DNA of 11,132 nucleotides from Lachnospiraceae bacterium (GTDB lineage Bacteria; Bacillota; Clostridia; Lachnospirales; Lachnospiraceae). This document shows, piece after piece, positions 5,366-11,132 of the stretch. Every line of letters begins with the position of its first letter. Position 1 is the first letter of the stretch. The position numbers were made by a program, and so were the translations under genes. The notes under the pieces were generated by a model, which ran no database searches, was not told the DNA's origin, and saw nothing but the letters and a program-made list of their open reading frames with translations. The stretch is from assembly GCA_017443685.1 (NCBI GenBank), contig JAFSYD010000109.1, positions 1 to 11,132 on the forward strand, read 5' to 3'.

Positions 5366-6088
5366 ATGGATCAAACAGATACAGAAGGAATGAGCTGCGC
5401 TGCGCGCGCAGCGGAAGAAGATCTTAAGGACAGGCAGACAAAGAAGCTCGTGTGGCGGCTTGTTTTGTCTGTCCTTTTTTTGCTGCCGCTGATGTATATT
5501 CTGGTGGGACATATGGTGCCCGGGTGGGCTCTCCCGCCTATTTTGCGCGACCATGTGCCCGGAATGGTGCTCGCTGAAATCGTCCTTGCGCTCGCCGTTT
5601 CAGGTATTGGCCGCCGGTATTTTAAGAGTGACAACACAAATGCCCCGGAAGGGGAGTCCCAGGTGACGGACATCACAAATTCCCCGCAAGGGGAGTTTCA
5701 CGTGACGGACATCATTCCCCAGGAAACCATCGCCGTCGAACACCTGATGCAGACGGCGCTTATGCTTGAGGGACAGTCCGGGCATAAGCATGCGAAAGCG
5801 GTTGTCTCCTTTATGGAGGAGAACGGCGTTCCTTTACACACGCCGGAGCGTTTTACGCAGCTTTCCGGCAACGGGATGGAAGCGGCCTTTGAAGGGAAGA
5901 CATATCTGACCGGCGAGGAAGAGGCTGTTCGTGAAAGACTGGCCGGCGACAGCGAGCGGAAGAAATTTGACATCTTTTATAAATGCAACCGGATCGATTA
6001 TCTGGAAAGGCAGGGGAAAACGCCGCTGTTTTTCGCGGAGGACGGGATACTTCTCGGAGCGATCGCCGTGGCAGAAAAGAAACATTGA
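5366..6088 (+). CDS. Internally deleted P1B-type (CopA-like) metal ATPase remnant, 240 aa
   Basis: Three parts of a copper-type P-type ATPase are stitched together. Residues ~22-88 match the first two helices of the membrane domain (RLVLSVLFLLPLMYILVGHM; then MVLAEIVLALAVSGIGRRYF). Residues 91-116 are a duplicated 13-residue unit. Residues ~121-240 match the nucleotide-binding domain: VEHLMQTALMLEGQSGH with the expected His140, SGNGMEA as the G-x-G site, then QGKTPLFFAEDGILLGAIAVA, where the protein stops. The actuator domain (TGE), the CPC metal-site helix, the DKTGT phosphorylation loop and the TGDN hinge are all absent, so metal transport is impossible. The invariant Pro of the HP motif is Lys. 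The frame is nonetheless open throughout. I chose ATG 5366 over TTG 5342 because AGGA (5356-5359) precedes it by six bases. It is likely a decaying gene or a repurposed nucleotide-binding membrane protein, co-transcribed with trxA. Confidence 0.8.
   Translation: MDQTDTEGMSCAARAAEEDLKDRQTKKLVWRLVLSVLFLLPLMYILVGHMVPGWALPPILRDHVPGMVLAEIVLALAVSGIGRRYFKSDNTNAPEGESQVTDITNSPQGEFHVTDIIPQETIAVEHLMQTALMLEGQSGHKHAKAVVSFMEENGVPLHTPERFTQLSGNGMEAAFEGKTYLTGEEEAVRERLAGDSERKKFDIFYKCNRIDYLERQGKTPLFFAEDGILLGAIAVAEKKH
5636..5713 (+). repeat. Tandem 39-bp hairpin repeat, two copies, inside the ATPase remnant
   Basis: Copy 1 (5636-5674) and copy 2 (5675-5713) agree at 34 of 39 positions and encode TNAPEGESQVTDI and TNSPQGEFHVTDI. 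Each contains a short hairpin, CCCC-GGAA-GGGG in copy 1 and TCCCC-GCAA-GGGGA in copy 2. Both loops are GNRA tetraloops. The pair sits exactly where the ATPase core is missing. It resembles a palindromic repeat element inserted in frame. Confidence 0.75.
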
Positions 6089-6113
6089 CAATACACCGAT
6101 AGAGGTACATACT
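6085..6113 (+). promoter_or_regulatory. Probable promoter for the aminotransferase gene
   Basis: A perfect TTGACA (6085-6090) overlaps the stop codon of the ATPase remnant. After a 17-bp spacer comes CATACT (6108-6113, four of six consensus positions). The aminotransferase ATG is about 33 bases after the expected start site. The -10 box is weak, so confidence is moderate. Confidence 0.45.
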
Positions 6114-6151
6114 GTTACTAATGCAATAGTTGCAAAAGAAAAGGAGATCGC

Positions 6152-7342
6152 ATGATCAACGAATTTTACAAAGCCCGACTGGGCGGCAAATCCGTGATCC
6201 GTGAGCTGTCGGAATACGCGACGGCGCGTGGGCAGGAGATCGGATATGAAAATGTTTTTGATTATTCGCTCGGCAATCCGAGCGTTCCGGTGGCGGATGA
6301 TTATACGAAGGCGATGATCCGCCTGCATGAAGAGAGTGATCCGATGGATCTGCATGGATATTCGCCCTCTCTCGGGAACACGGCGGTGCGGGGGATTGTT
6401 GCAGACAGCTTAAAGCGGCGTTTTGGCGTGCCCTATGAAACGAAGCATATCTTTATGACCTCCGGCGCGGCGGGGGCGATCGCCCATGCGCTCCGGGCAG
6501 TGACAAAGCCCGGCGATACGGTGCTTGGGTTCGCGCCGTTTTTCCCGGAGTATATGCCGTATGTCAACGACACGGGAGCGGTGCTTCGGCTGGTGCCTGC
6601 CGATACGGAGCATTTTCAGATCAACTTTGATGAGCTGGAGAAGTTATTCGATGACAACGTCGCGGCGGTTCTTATCAATTCGCCGAACAACCCTTCGGGT
6701 GCGGTCTATTCCGAGGCGACGCTTAAGCGGCTTTGCGACCTGATGCGGCAAAAGCAAAAGGAGTACGGGCATGACATTTTTCTGATCAGTGACGAGCCGT
6801 ATCGTGAGATCGTTTTCGACGGAAAGACGGTGCCGTATCCGTCCGCGTTTTACGATAATTCGCTTTCCTGCTATTCGTTTTCGAAATCGTTATCCCTTCC
6901 GGGCGAACGGATCGGCTATGTGGCGGTGAACCCGAAGGCGACGGACGCCGATATTCTGGCGATCATCTTCGGGCAGATCTCGCGCGGGATCGGGCACAAC
7001 TGCCCGTCGTCCTCCGTGCAGCAGGCGGTCGCGCAGGTAATCGATGAGACAAGCGACCTGTCGGTATATGAGACGAACATGAACCTGCTTTACGATATGC
7101 TCATCCGTTTGGGCTTTACGGTGGAGCGGCCGGGGGGCACATTCTATATTTTCCCGAAAGCACTGGAAGACGACGCGGTTGCCTTCTGCAAAAAGGCGCT
7201 TGCCTATGACCTGATCTTAGTGCCGGCGGATTCCTTCGGGGCGCCCGGGTTCTTCCGGATGGCGTACTGCATCGACACCGAAAAGGTGAAGCGGTCGATC
7301 GGGGCGTTTGAGAAATTTGTAAAAGAAGAATATAAAGGATAA
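6152..7342 (+). CDS. Pyridoxal-phosphate-dependent aminotransferase, class I/II
   Basis: A fold-type I aminotransferase of the aspartate aminotransferase-like class, 396 residues, cytoplasmic and of normal length. PLP-site residues are visible: the SGAAGAI phosphate-site turn (104-110), NNPSG (179-183), SDEPY with Asp214 for the PLP nitrogen and Tyr217, the Schiff-base lysine Lys245 in YSFSKSLSLPGERIGY, the phosphate-binding Arg253, and the substrate-carboxylate Arg369 in GFFRMAY. The N-terminal part GNPSVPVADD..HGYSPSLGNTAVR is the usual substrate-entry region. AAGGAG (6141-6146) is five bases before the ATG. The amino donor and keto acid cannot be told from sequence. Clostridial relatives are typically annotated simply as aminotransferase or aspartate aminotransferase. 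The neighbours do not suggest a pathway. Confidence 0.94.
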   Translation: MINEFYKARLGGKSVIRELSEYATARGQEIGYENVFDYSLGNPSVPVADDYTKAMIRLHEESDPMDLHGYSPSLGNTAVRGIVADSLKRRFGVPYETKHIFMTSGAAGAIAHALRAVTKPGDTVLGFAPFFPEYMPYVNDTGAVLRLVPADTEHFQINFDELEKLFDDNVAAVLINSPNNPSGAVYSEATLKRLCDLMRQKQKEYGHDIFLISDEPYREIVFDGKTVPYPSAFYDNSLSCYSFSKSLSLPGERIGYVAVNPKATDADILAIIFGQISRGIGHNCPSSSVQQAVAQVIDETSDLSVYETNMNLLYDMLIRLGFTVERPGGTFYIFPKALEDDAVAFCKKALAYDLILVPADSFGAPGFFRMAYCIDTEKVKRSIGAFEKFVKEEYKG

Positions 7343-7347
7343 AAATT

Positions 7348-7376
7348 ATGTTTTTCCCTGTCACTTATGTTATACT
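7348..7376 (+). promoter_or_regulatory. Extended -10 promoter for the c-di-GMP gene block
   Basis: TGTTATACT (7368-7376) is an extended -10 box (TGn-TATACT). The -35 region is poor (ATGTTT at 7348-7353, 17-bp spacer), as is common with extended -10 promoters. The expected start is near 7383, about 30 bases before the ATG at 7412. Confidence 0.6.
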
Positions 7377-7390
7377 GTTAAGCATAAGTG
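7362..7390 (+). promoter_or_regulatory. Inverted repeat over the -10/start site: candidate operator
   Basis: CACTTATG (7362-7369) and CATAAGTG (7383-7390) form a perfect 8-bp dyad with a 13-base spacer. The dyad brackets the -10 box and the expected start site. No T-run follows, so it is not a terminator. A dimeric regulator bound here would block the promoter. Forming a hairpin across 21 bp of promoter DNA seems less meaningful. Confidence 0.45.
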
Positions 7391-7411
7391 CATTGATAGA
7401 AAGGCATTTCT

Positions 7412-9109
7412 ATGGAAACGCAAAATATGGGGGACGGCTTTCGGACAGCCAGGACGGTGCTCGTCGTCGAAGACGAGTCTGTGAATCAGCAGATGTTGGG
7501 CAAGATATTAGGGGGCTCTTACGTTTGCGAATTTGCGAATAACGGCAAGGAGGCGATCCGCCTTCTGATGGCGGACGCGCGGCGTTATTCACTGATCCTG
7601 CTTGATCTGCATATGCCTGAAATGGACGGTTATGAGGTCTTAAGATCCGTTAAAAAGGACACCGTCTTAAAACGAATACCGGTTATCGTTCTGACTTCGG
7701 AGAAGGATGCGGAGGTTATGAGCTTACAGCTCGGTGCGGTGGATTTTATCCCGAAGCCTTACGATTTGCCCGAAGTTATTTTGGCGCGTGTCAAGCGGAC
7801 CATCGAACTGTCCGAGAACCGGGACATCATTTCCGCGACGCAGAGTGATCTGCTGACCGGTCTCTTTACGCGGGAATTCTTCCTGGAATACGTTTTTTTA
7901 CACGACAAAAGTTATCCGTATGTCGGCAAGGACGCCATCGCCGTGAATATCAACCGCTTCCATCTGATCAACGAGATGCGCGGGAGGGATTTCGGTGATC
8001 TGGTGCTGCAGCGCGTGGCGAACCGCCTGCGTGCGTATGCGCTCAGACAGCACGGCATTGCCAGCCGGACGGATGCGGATACGTTTCTTATGTATGTTCC
8101 CCATGTGGTCGAGCCGGACAAGCTGATCGATGAGCTGGTCGACGGGATCTCGGATCTTCTGGACAATCCGAGACTGCGTTTTCGCATGGGCATTTACCCG
8201 AGCGTCGACCGTGCGCTTGACATCCCGAGGAGGTTTGATTGCGCGATATTTGCCTGCAATTCGATCCGCGGCGATTATACGAAGCCGATTGCGTTTTACG
8301 ATGATAAGATGCATGAGCAGGAGACCTATAACGAGCGTCTGGTCAACGATGTGGAAAAGGCTTTGGAGCGAAGTGAATTTGTCGTATATTATCAGCCGAA
8401 GTTCAATGTGAAGGGGGAGAAGCCTGAGCTGACGAGCGCGGAGGCCCTCGTCAGGTGGAATCACCCCGAGCTTGGCATGATCCGGCCGGATATCTTCATT
8501 CCGCTGTTCGAGCAGAACGGTCTGGTGCATAACGTGGACCGTTTCGTATGGAAGAAGGCGGCGATGCAGGTGAAGGCGTGGCGCGACAAATACAGCGTGA
8601 CGCTCCCCGTTTCGGTCAATGTATCGCGGATCGATCTGCTGGAGCCGAACTTTTTGGACGATATCACCCAGATCGCCGTTACGAGCGGCATCACGCCGGC
8701 GGATCTTCTCTTAGAGATCACGGAGTCCGCTTATACGGATGATGGCGGGGATATCGTAACGCTTGTGAAGGCATTGAGAGACCGGGGCTTTAGGGTGGAG
8801 ATGGACGATTTCGGCTGTGGGTATTCGTCGTTGAATATGCTGACATCCCTGCCGATCGATGTGTTGAAGCTGGACATCGGCTTTGTCCGCAACATTCATA
8901 CCAGTGAGAGGGATTACGGTTTCCTGGAGCTTATGATGGACATCGCGCGGTTCCTTTCCGTGCAGGTCGTCGCGGAGGGCGTGGAGCACGAGGAGCAGCT
9001 TGCGCTTTTGAAAAAGGCGGGCGTTGACGTGATCCAGGGCTTTTATTTTTCGAAGCCGCTGCCGGCGGATGAATTTGCGTATTTTATCGAACAAAAGCTG
9101 GCCGGATAG
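7412..9109 (+). CDS. Response regulator with degenerate GGDEF and intact EAL domain (c-di-GMP phosphodiesterase)
   Basis: 565 residues, cytoplasmic. Residues ~15-132 are a receiver domain: acidic pair Glu20/Asp21, phospho-acceptor Asp65 in LLDLHMP, Thr95 and Lys115. Residues ~138-300 are a GGDEF fold whose signature has become D221-A-D-T-F, with the metal Asp replaced in VNINRF, so it should not make c-di-GMP. Residues ~306-562 are an EAL domain with all catalytic positions: Glu344 (AEALVRW), Asn403 (SVNVS), Glu435 (LEITES), Asp465-Asp466 (DDFGCGYSSL), Lys486 (LKLD), Glu522 (AEGVE) and Gln542 (IQGF). It is therefore predicted to hydrolyse c-di-GMP to pGpG under control of receiver phosphorylation. 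AAAGG (7400-7404) precedes the ATG by seven bases. It leads the block that continues with the Hpt and diguanylate cyclase genes. Confidence 0.94.
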   Translation: METQNMGDGFRTARTVLVVEDESVNQQMLGKILGGSYVCEFANNGKEAIRLLMADARRYSLILLDLHMPEMDGYEVLRSVKKDTVLKRIPVIVLTSEKDAEVMSLQLGAVDFIPKPYDLPEVILARVKRTIELSENRDIISATQSDLLTGLFTREFFLEYVFLHDKSYPYVGKDAIAVNINRFHLINEMRGRDFGDLVLQRVANRLRAYALRQHGIASRTDADTFLMYVPHVVEPDKLIDELVDGISDLLDNPRLRFRMGIYPSVDRALDIPRRFDCAIFACNSIRGDYTKPIAFYDDKMHEQETYNERLVNDVEKALERSEFVVYYQPKFNVKGEKPELTSAEALVRWNHPELGMIRPDIFIPLFEQNGLVHNVDRFVWKKAAMQVKAWRDKYSVTLPVSVNVSRIDLLEPNFLDDITQIAVTSGITPADLLLEITESAYTDDGGDIVTLVKALRDRGFRVEMDDFGCGYSSLNMLTSLPIDVLKLDIGFVRNIHTSERDYGFLELMMDIARFLSVQVVAEGVEHEEQLALLKKAGVDVIQGFYFSKPLPADEFAYFIEQKLAG

Positions 9110-9158
9110 ATGTTTTTGAGACGGCAGATGTTTGTCCGGATGAATTTTTAGAATGGAC

Positions 9159-9186
9159 GCATCCACGGGAAGATTCGGATGCTTTT
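9159..9186 (+). terminator. Weak hairpin plus T-run between the EAL and Hpt genes
   Basis: GCATCC (9159-9164) pairs with GGATGC (9177-9182) around a 12-base loop, followed by TTTT. The 6-bp stem and short T-run could attenuate, rather than stop, transcription into the Hpt gene. I found no convincing promoter in the rest of the 114-base gap. Confidence 0.35.
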
Positions 9187-9223
9187 AACAATACAACGAT
9201 ACATCTGATAAGGAGTACGAACT

Positions 9224-9568
9224 ATGGTAACGATCAACATCTTAAAGGAATATGGCGCGAACACGGAGGAAGGGCTGGAACGCTGCTTGCAGGACGAGGA
9301 TTTTTACCTTGATCTTATCCCGTCCGCACTCGACAAGGAGTCTTACGATGCGCTTGAAGCAGCGGTGAAAGCCGGGGACTTAGACAGCGCATTCGACGCG
9401 GCGCATGCGTTAAAGGGCGTGCTTGCAAATCTGGCGCTGACGCCGATCTACGAGCCGGCCAGCGAAATGACCGAGCTTTTGCGTGCGCGGACGAAGACGG
9501 ATTACGCTCCGCTGATGCAGAAGATCTGGGATGAAAGGCAGCGGCTCATCGATATGGCAGGTTTGTAA
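9224..9568 (+). CDS. Free-standing Hpt histidine phosphotransfer protein
   Basis: A 114-residue, all-helical single-domain phosphotransfer protein. The phospho-accepting His61 lies in AAHALKGVLANLAL (59-72), which matches the H-x-L-K-G core of Hpt domains. It carries phosphate between a hybrid kinase and receiver domains, in either direction. The N-terminal stretch GLERCLQDEDFYLDLI is the usual cap helix. The ATG follows AAGGAG (9210-9215) with eight bases of spacing. It sits between two receiver-bearing c-di-GMP enzymes and is the natural phosphodonor or phosphate sink for both. The diguanylate cyclase gene begins 13 bases after its stop. No kinase is encoded nearby, so its partner kinase must lie elsewhere. 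Confidence 0.9.
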   Translation: MVTINILKEYGANTEEGLERCLQDEDFYLDLIPSALDKESYDALEAAVKAGDLDSAFDAAHALKGVLANLALTPIYEPASEMTELLRARTKTDYAPLMQKIWDERQRLIDMAGL

Positions 9569-9581
9569 AGGAATCGACAAT

Positions 9582-10886
9582 ATGAAGCGTAAAAAAATCT
9601 TAATCGTAGACGATCAGCTCATTACGCTGAAAATGACTACTCATATTTTGGACACGCGTTATGACATCATCTGTGCAATGTCGGGTACCGAGGCGATCGC
9701 GCTTTATAAAAAGGAACGCCCGGATATGATTTTAACGGATCTTAATATGCCGCAGATGTCCGGCTTTGAGCTGCAGAATACGCTGCAGGAGATGTACGCC
9801 GAGCATATTCCGATCATGTTTATGACGGCGGACGAGAGCGAGGAGGCGGAAAGCAGGGGCTTCGAGAACGGCGCCGTTGATTTCATCCGCAAGCCGTTTC
9901 GGGCGGATGTGCTGCTTCGGCGCGTCGAGAATATTCTGCAGAATCTGGACAAGATCGCCGGCTTAAAGCGTGCGGCGGAGACCGATCCGATGACGGGGCT
10001 TCTGAATAAGGCGTCCTCGCAGAGCGAGATCGGAATGATGTGCCGGGAGACGCCGGGCACGCTGATGATGATCGACCTTGACAGCTTTAAGCTGGTCAAT
10101 GACATATACGGTCACAATATGGGCGATAAGATCCTGATCCGTTTTGCCGAGATCATCCAGTCGGCGATCCGTGCCACGGATCTGGCCGGGCGTATGGGCG
10201 GTGATGAGTTCATCGCGTTCTGCCAGCACGTCAAAGAGGAGAGCGTGATCGCGGAGAAGACCGCCTATATCAACGAAGAGCTGATGAAGTCCGCAAGGGA
10301 ATATATGGGTGATGATATGACGATTCCGCTCGGCGCCTCCATCGGTGCGGTTTGTGTGCCCGATGAGGGGACGGATTTCCTTACGGTGTATCAGAAGGCG
10401 GATCGTGCGCTGTATACGGTGAAGCAGAACGGCAAGCATGGGTATGCCATCTTCCGCGAGGCAGCGAAGACAAAGGAAAAGATGCCGGTTGCCAAGACAG
10501 ATATCGCCAGGGAAATGATGATCTTAGGTGAGCGGGGCCGCGGCAGGGGCGCATACCGTCTGCCGGAGGAGCAGTTTGCGCTGATCTACCGCTTTTTGGT
10601 GCGGATGGAGTCGAATTACCACAAGGAGAACCGGCTCGTCATTTACCGGCCGGTTGACGAGCGTGCGGCGGAGAAGACCGAAGAGTTCTGTGATACCGTC
10701 TGCCGGACACTGCGTGCCAGCGATGTCGTTACGTGCCGGGAGGGCAAGTGCGTGATGATCCTTCTGATGGAGATGGACAACATCTCGTGTACGCTTGTAC
10801 TCGACCGCATCGCCGAGATGTGGGCGAAGAACGGCGCAGGGTATCAATTCAGCCATGAAGTGGCGGTTTTGGCAGACAAGGAGTGA
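9582..10886 (+). CDS. Response regulator diguanylate cyclase (REC-GGDEF) with extra C-terminal domain
   Basis: 434 residues. The receiver domain (~4-122) has Asp10/Asp11, phospho-acceptor Asp53 (LTDLNMP), Thr82 and Lys104. A short helix leads to a GGDEF domain (~132-292) with the intact signature G206-G-D-E-F210, the metal/substrate block IDLDSFKLVNDIYGHNMGD (164-182) and a feedback I-site R197-A-T-D200 five residues before GGDEF, so it should be an active, product-inhibited cyclase making c-di-GMP from two GTP. Residues ~320-434 form a further domain (YRLPEEQFALIYRFLVRMES ... LRASDVVTCREGKCVMILLME) whose layout resembles a shrunken, signature-less GGDEF fold. I chose ATG 9582, with AAAGGA (9567-9572) nine bases upstream. 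An in-frame ATG at 9531 lies inside the Hpt gene and adds non-family residues. Confidence 0.93.
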   Translation: MKRKKILIVDDQLITLKMTTHILDTRYDIICAMSGTEAIALYKKERPDMILTDLNMPQMSGFELQNTLQEMYAEHIPIMFMTADESEEAESRGFENGAVDFIRKPFRADVLLRRVENILQNLDKIAGLKRAAETDPMTGLLNKASSQSEIGMMCRETPGTLMMIDLDSFKLVNDIYGHNMGDKILIRFAEIIQSAIRATDLAGRMGGDEFIAFCQHVKEESVIAEKTAYINEELMKSAREYMGDDMTIPLGASIGAVCVPDEGTDFLTVYQKADRALYTVKQNGKHGYAIFREAAKTKEKMPVAKTDIAREMMILGERGRGRGAYRLPEEQFALIYRFLVRMESNYHKENRLVIYRPVDERAAEKTEEFCDTVCRTLRASDVVTCREGKCVMILLMEMDNISCTLVLDRIAEMWAKNGAGYQFSHEVAVLADKE

Positions 10887-10892
10887 CGCTTC

Positions 10893-11132
10893 ATGGAGCA
10901 GAACGTTCACACTAATGCATGGATACCGAAAGCGGTTGTGGTCGCGTTTTTAGATGTTATTGCGATGATCGCGGTTAACTTCACGGCATTGTGGATGCGG
11001 TATGATTTTCGGTTTGCTTCAGTGCCGGAAGATTATGTGCGGCATTCGCTGCATTATTTGCCATATTGCATCGGTATGACTCTCGTCGTATATTATATTT
11101 TCAAGCTGTATCAGATGATCTGGCGGTTTGCC
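10893..11132 (+). CDS. CapD/PglF/WbpM-type polysaccharide biosynthesis protein (N-terminal part, runs off the window)
   Basis: The frame is open from ATG 10893 through the last base (80 codons). AAGGAG (10878-10883), which overlaps the end of the cyclase gene, sits nine bases upstream. The translation has the N-terminal membrane signature of membrane-bound nucleoside-diphosphate-sugar epimerases/4,6-dehydratases: a first helix FLDVIAMIAVNFTALWMRYD (19-38), then FRFASVP, a second helix around LPYCIGMTLVVYYIFKLY (56-73), and the start of the LYQMIWRFA motif. The catalytic Rossmann domain lies beyond the window. Such enzymes make UDP-sugar intermediates for capsule, exopolysaccharide or protein glycans. 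Its junction with the c-di-GMP block may mean co-regulation. Confidence 0.85.
   Translation, partial: MEQNVHTNAWIPKAVVVAFLDVIAMIAVNFTALWMRYDFRFASVPEDYVRHSLHYLPYCIGMTLVVYYIFKLYQMIWRFA

Noticed and set aside
7898..8530. 210-codon - strand frame opposite the EAL protein gene
   Set aside because: It lies wholly inside a gene with intact domain signatures, has no ribosome site, and its composition fits a complement-strand shadow. The 219-codon - strand frame at 4166-4825, opposite the PAP2 gene, is rejected for the same reason.
9531..9581. Upstream ATG for the diguanylate cyclase inside the Hpt gene
   Set aside because: The added 17 residues are not part of a receiver domain, while ATG 9582 has a proper AAAGGA site and starts directly at KRKKILIVDD.

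Overview
The window looks like a chromosomal segment of a Gram-positive anaerobe of the class Clostridia, most likely a Lachnospiraceae-type organism. This is an inference from gene content and style: an rnz - small membrane protein - tsaD - ispD run, AGGAGG-type ribosome binding sites, tRNA genes without encoded CCA, REC-GGDEF and REC-EAL proteins with an orphan Hpt protein, and a CapD-type sugar epimerase. No 16S or other species marker is present.

Region 1 (1-3200, + strand) is a tight run of four genes: the C-terminal part of ribonuclease Z, a membrane-anchored protein of unknown function, TsaD (tRNA t6A synthesis) and IspD (MEP isoprenoid pathway). Junctions are 0-17 bp, so they read as one operon whose promoter lies before the window. 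IspD carries an extra segment of about 45 residues, and the DNA under it contains inverted repeats.

Region 2 (3201-3955) holds two divergent tRNA-Ser genes, tRNA-Ser(TGA) on the - strand and tRNA-Ser(GGA) on the + strand. Each has its own promoter, with the -35 boxes back to back. Downstream of tRNA-Ser(TGA), on the same strand, is an unreported-looking small gene of 38 or 46 codons followed by a strong intrinsic terminator. tRNA-Ser(GGA) is closed by an almost ideal terminator.

Region 3 (3956-7342, + strand) contains a PAP2-family membrane phosphatase with a long charged heptad-repeat tail. A consensus promoter then drives thioredoxin and an odd 240-residue protein. That protein is a remnant of a copper-type P1B ATPase: its first two membrane helices are joined, through a duplicated 39-bp hairpin repeat, to the nucleotide-binding domain, and every catalytic segment is missing. 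A class I/II aminotransferase follows.

Region 4 (7412-11132, + strand) is a signalling block: a REC / degenerate GGDEF / EAL protein (predicted c-di-GMP phosphodiesterase), a free-standing Hpt phosphotransfer protein, and a REC-GGDEF protein (predicted diguanylate cyclase with an I-site and an unusual C-terminal domain). The start of a CapD/PglF-type polysaccharide biosynthesis gene runs off the window. The arrangement suggests a phosphorelay through the Hpt protein that could set both synthesis and breakdown of c-di-GMP, next to an envelope polysaccharide locus. No histidine kinase is visible here.
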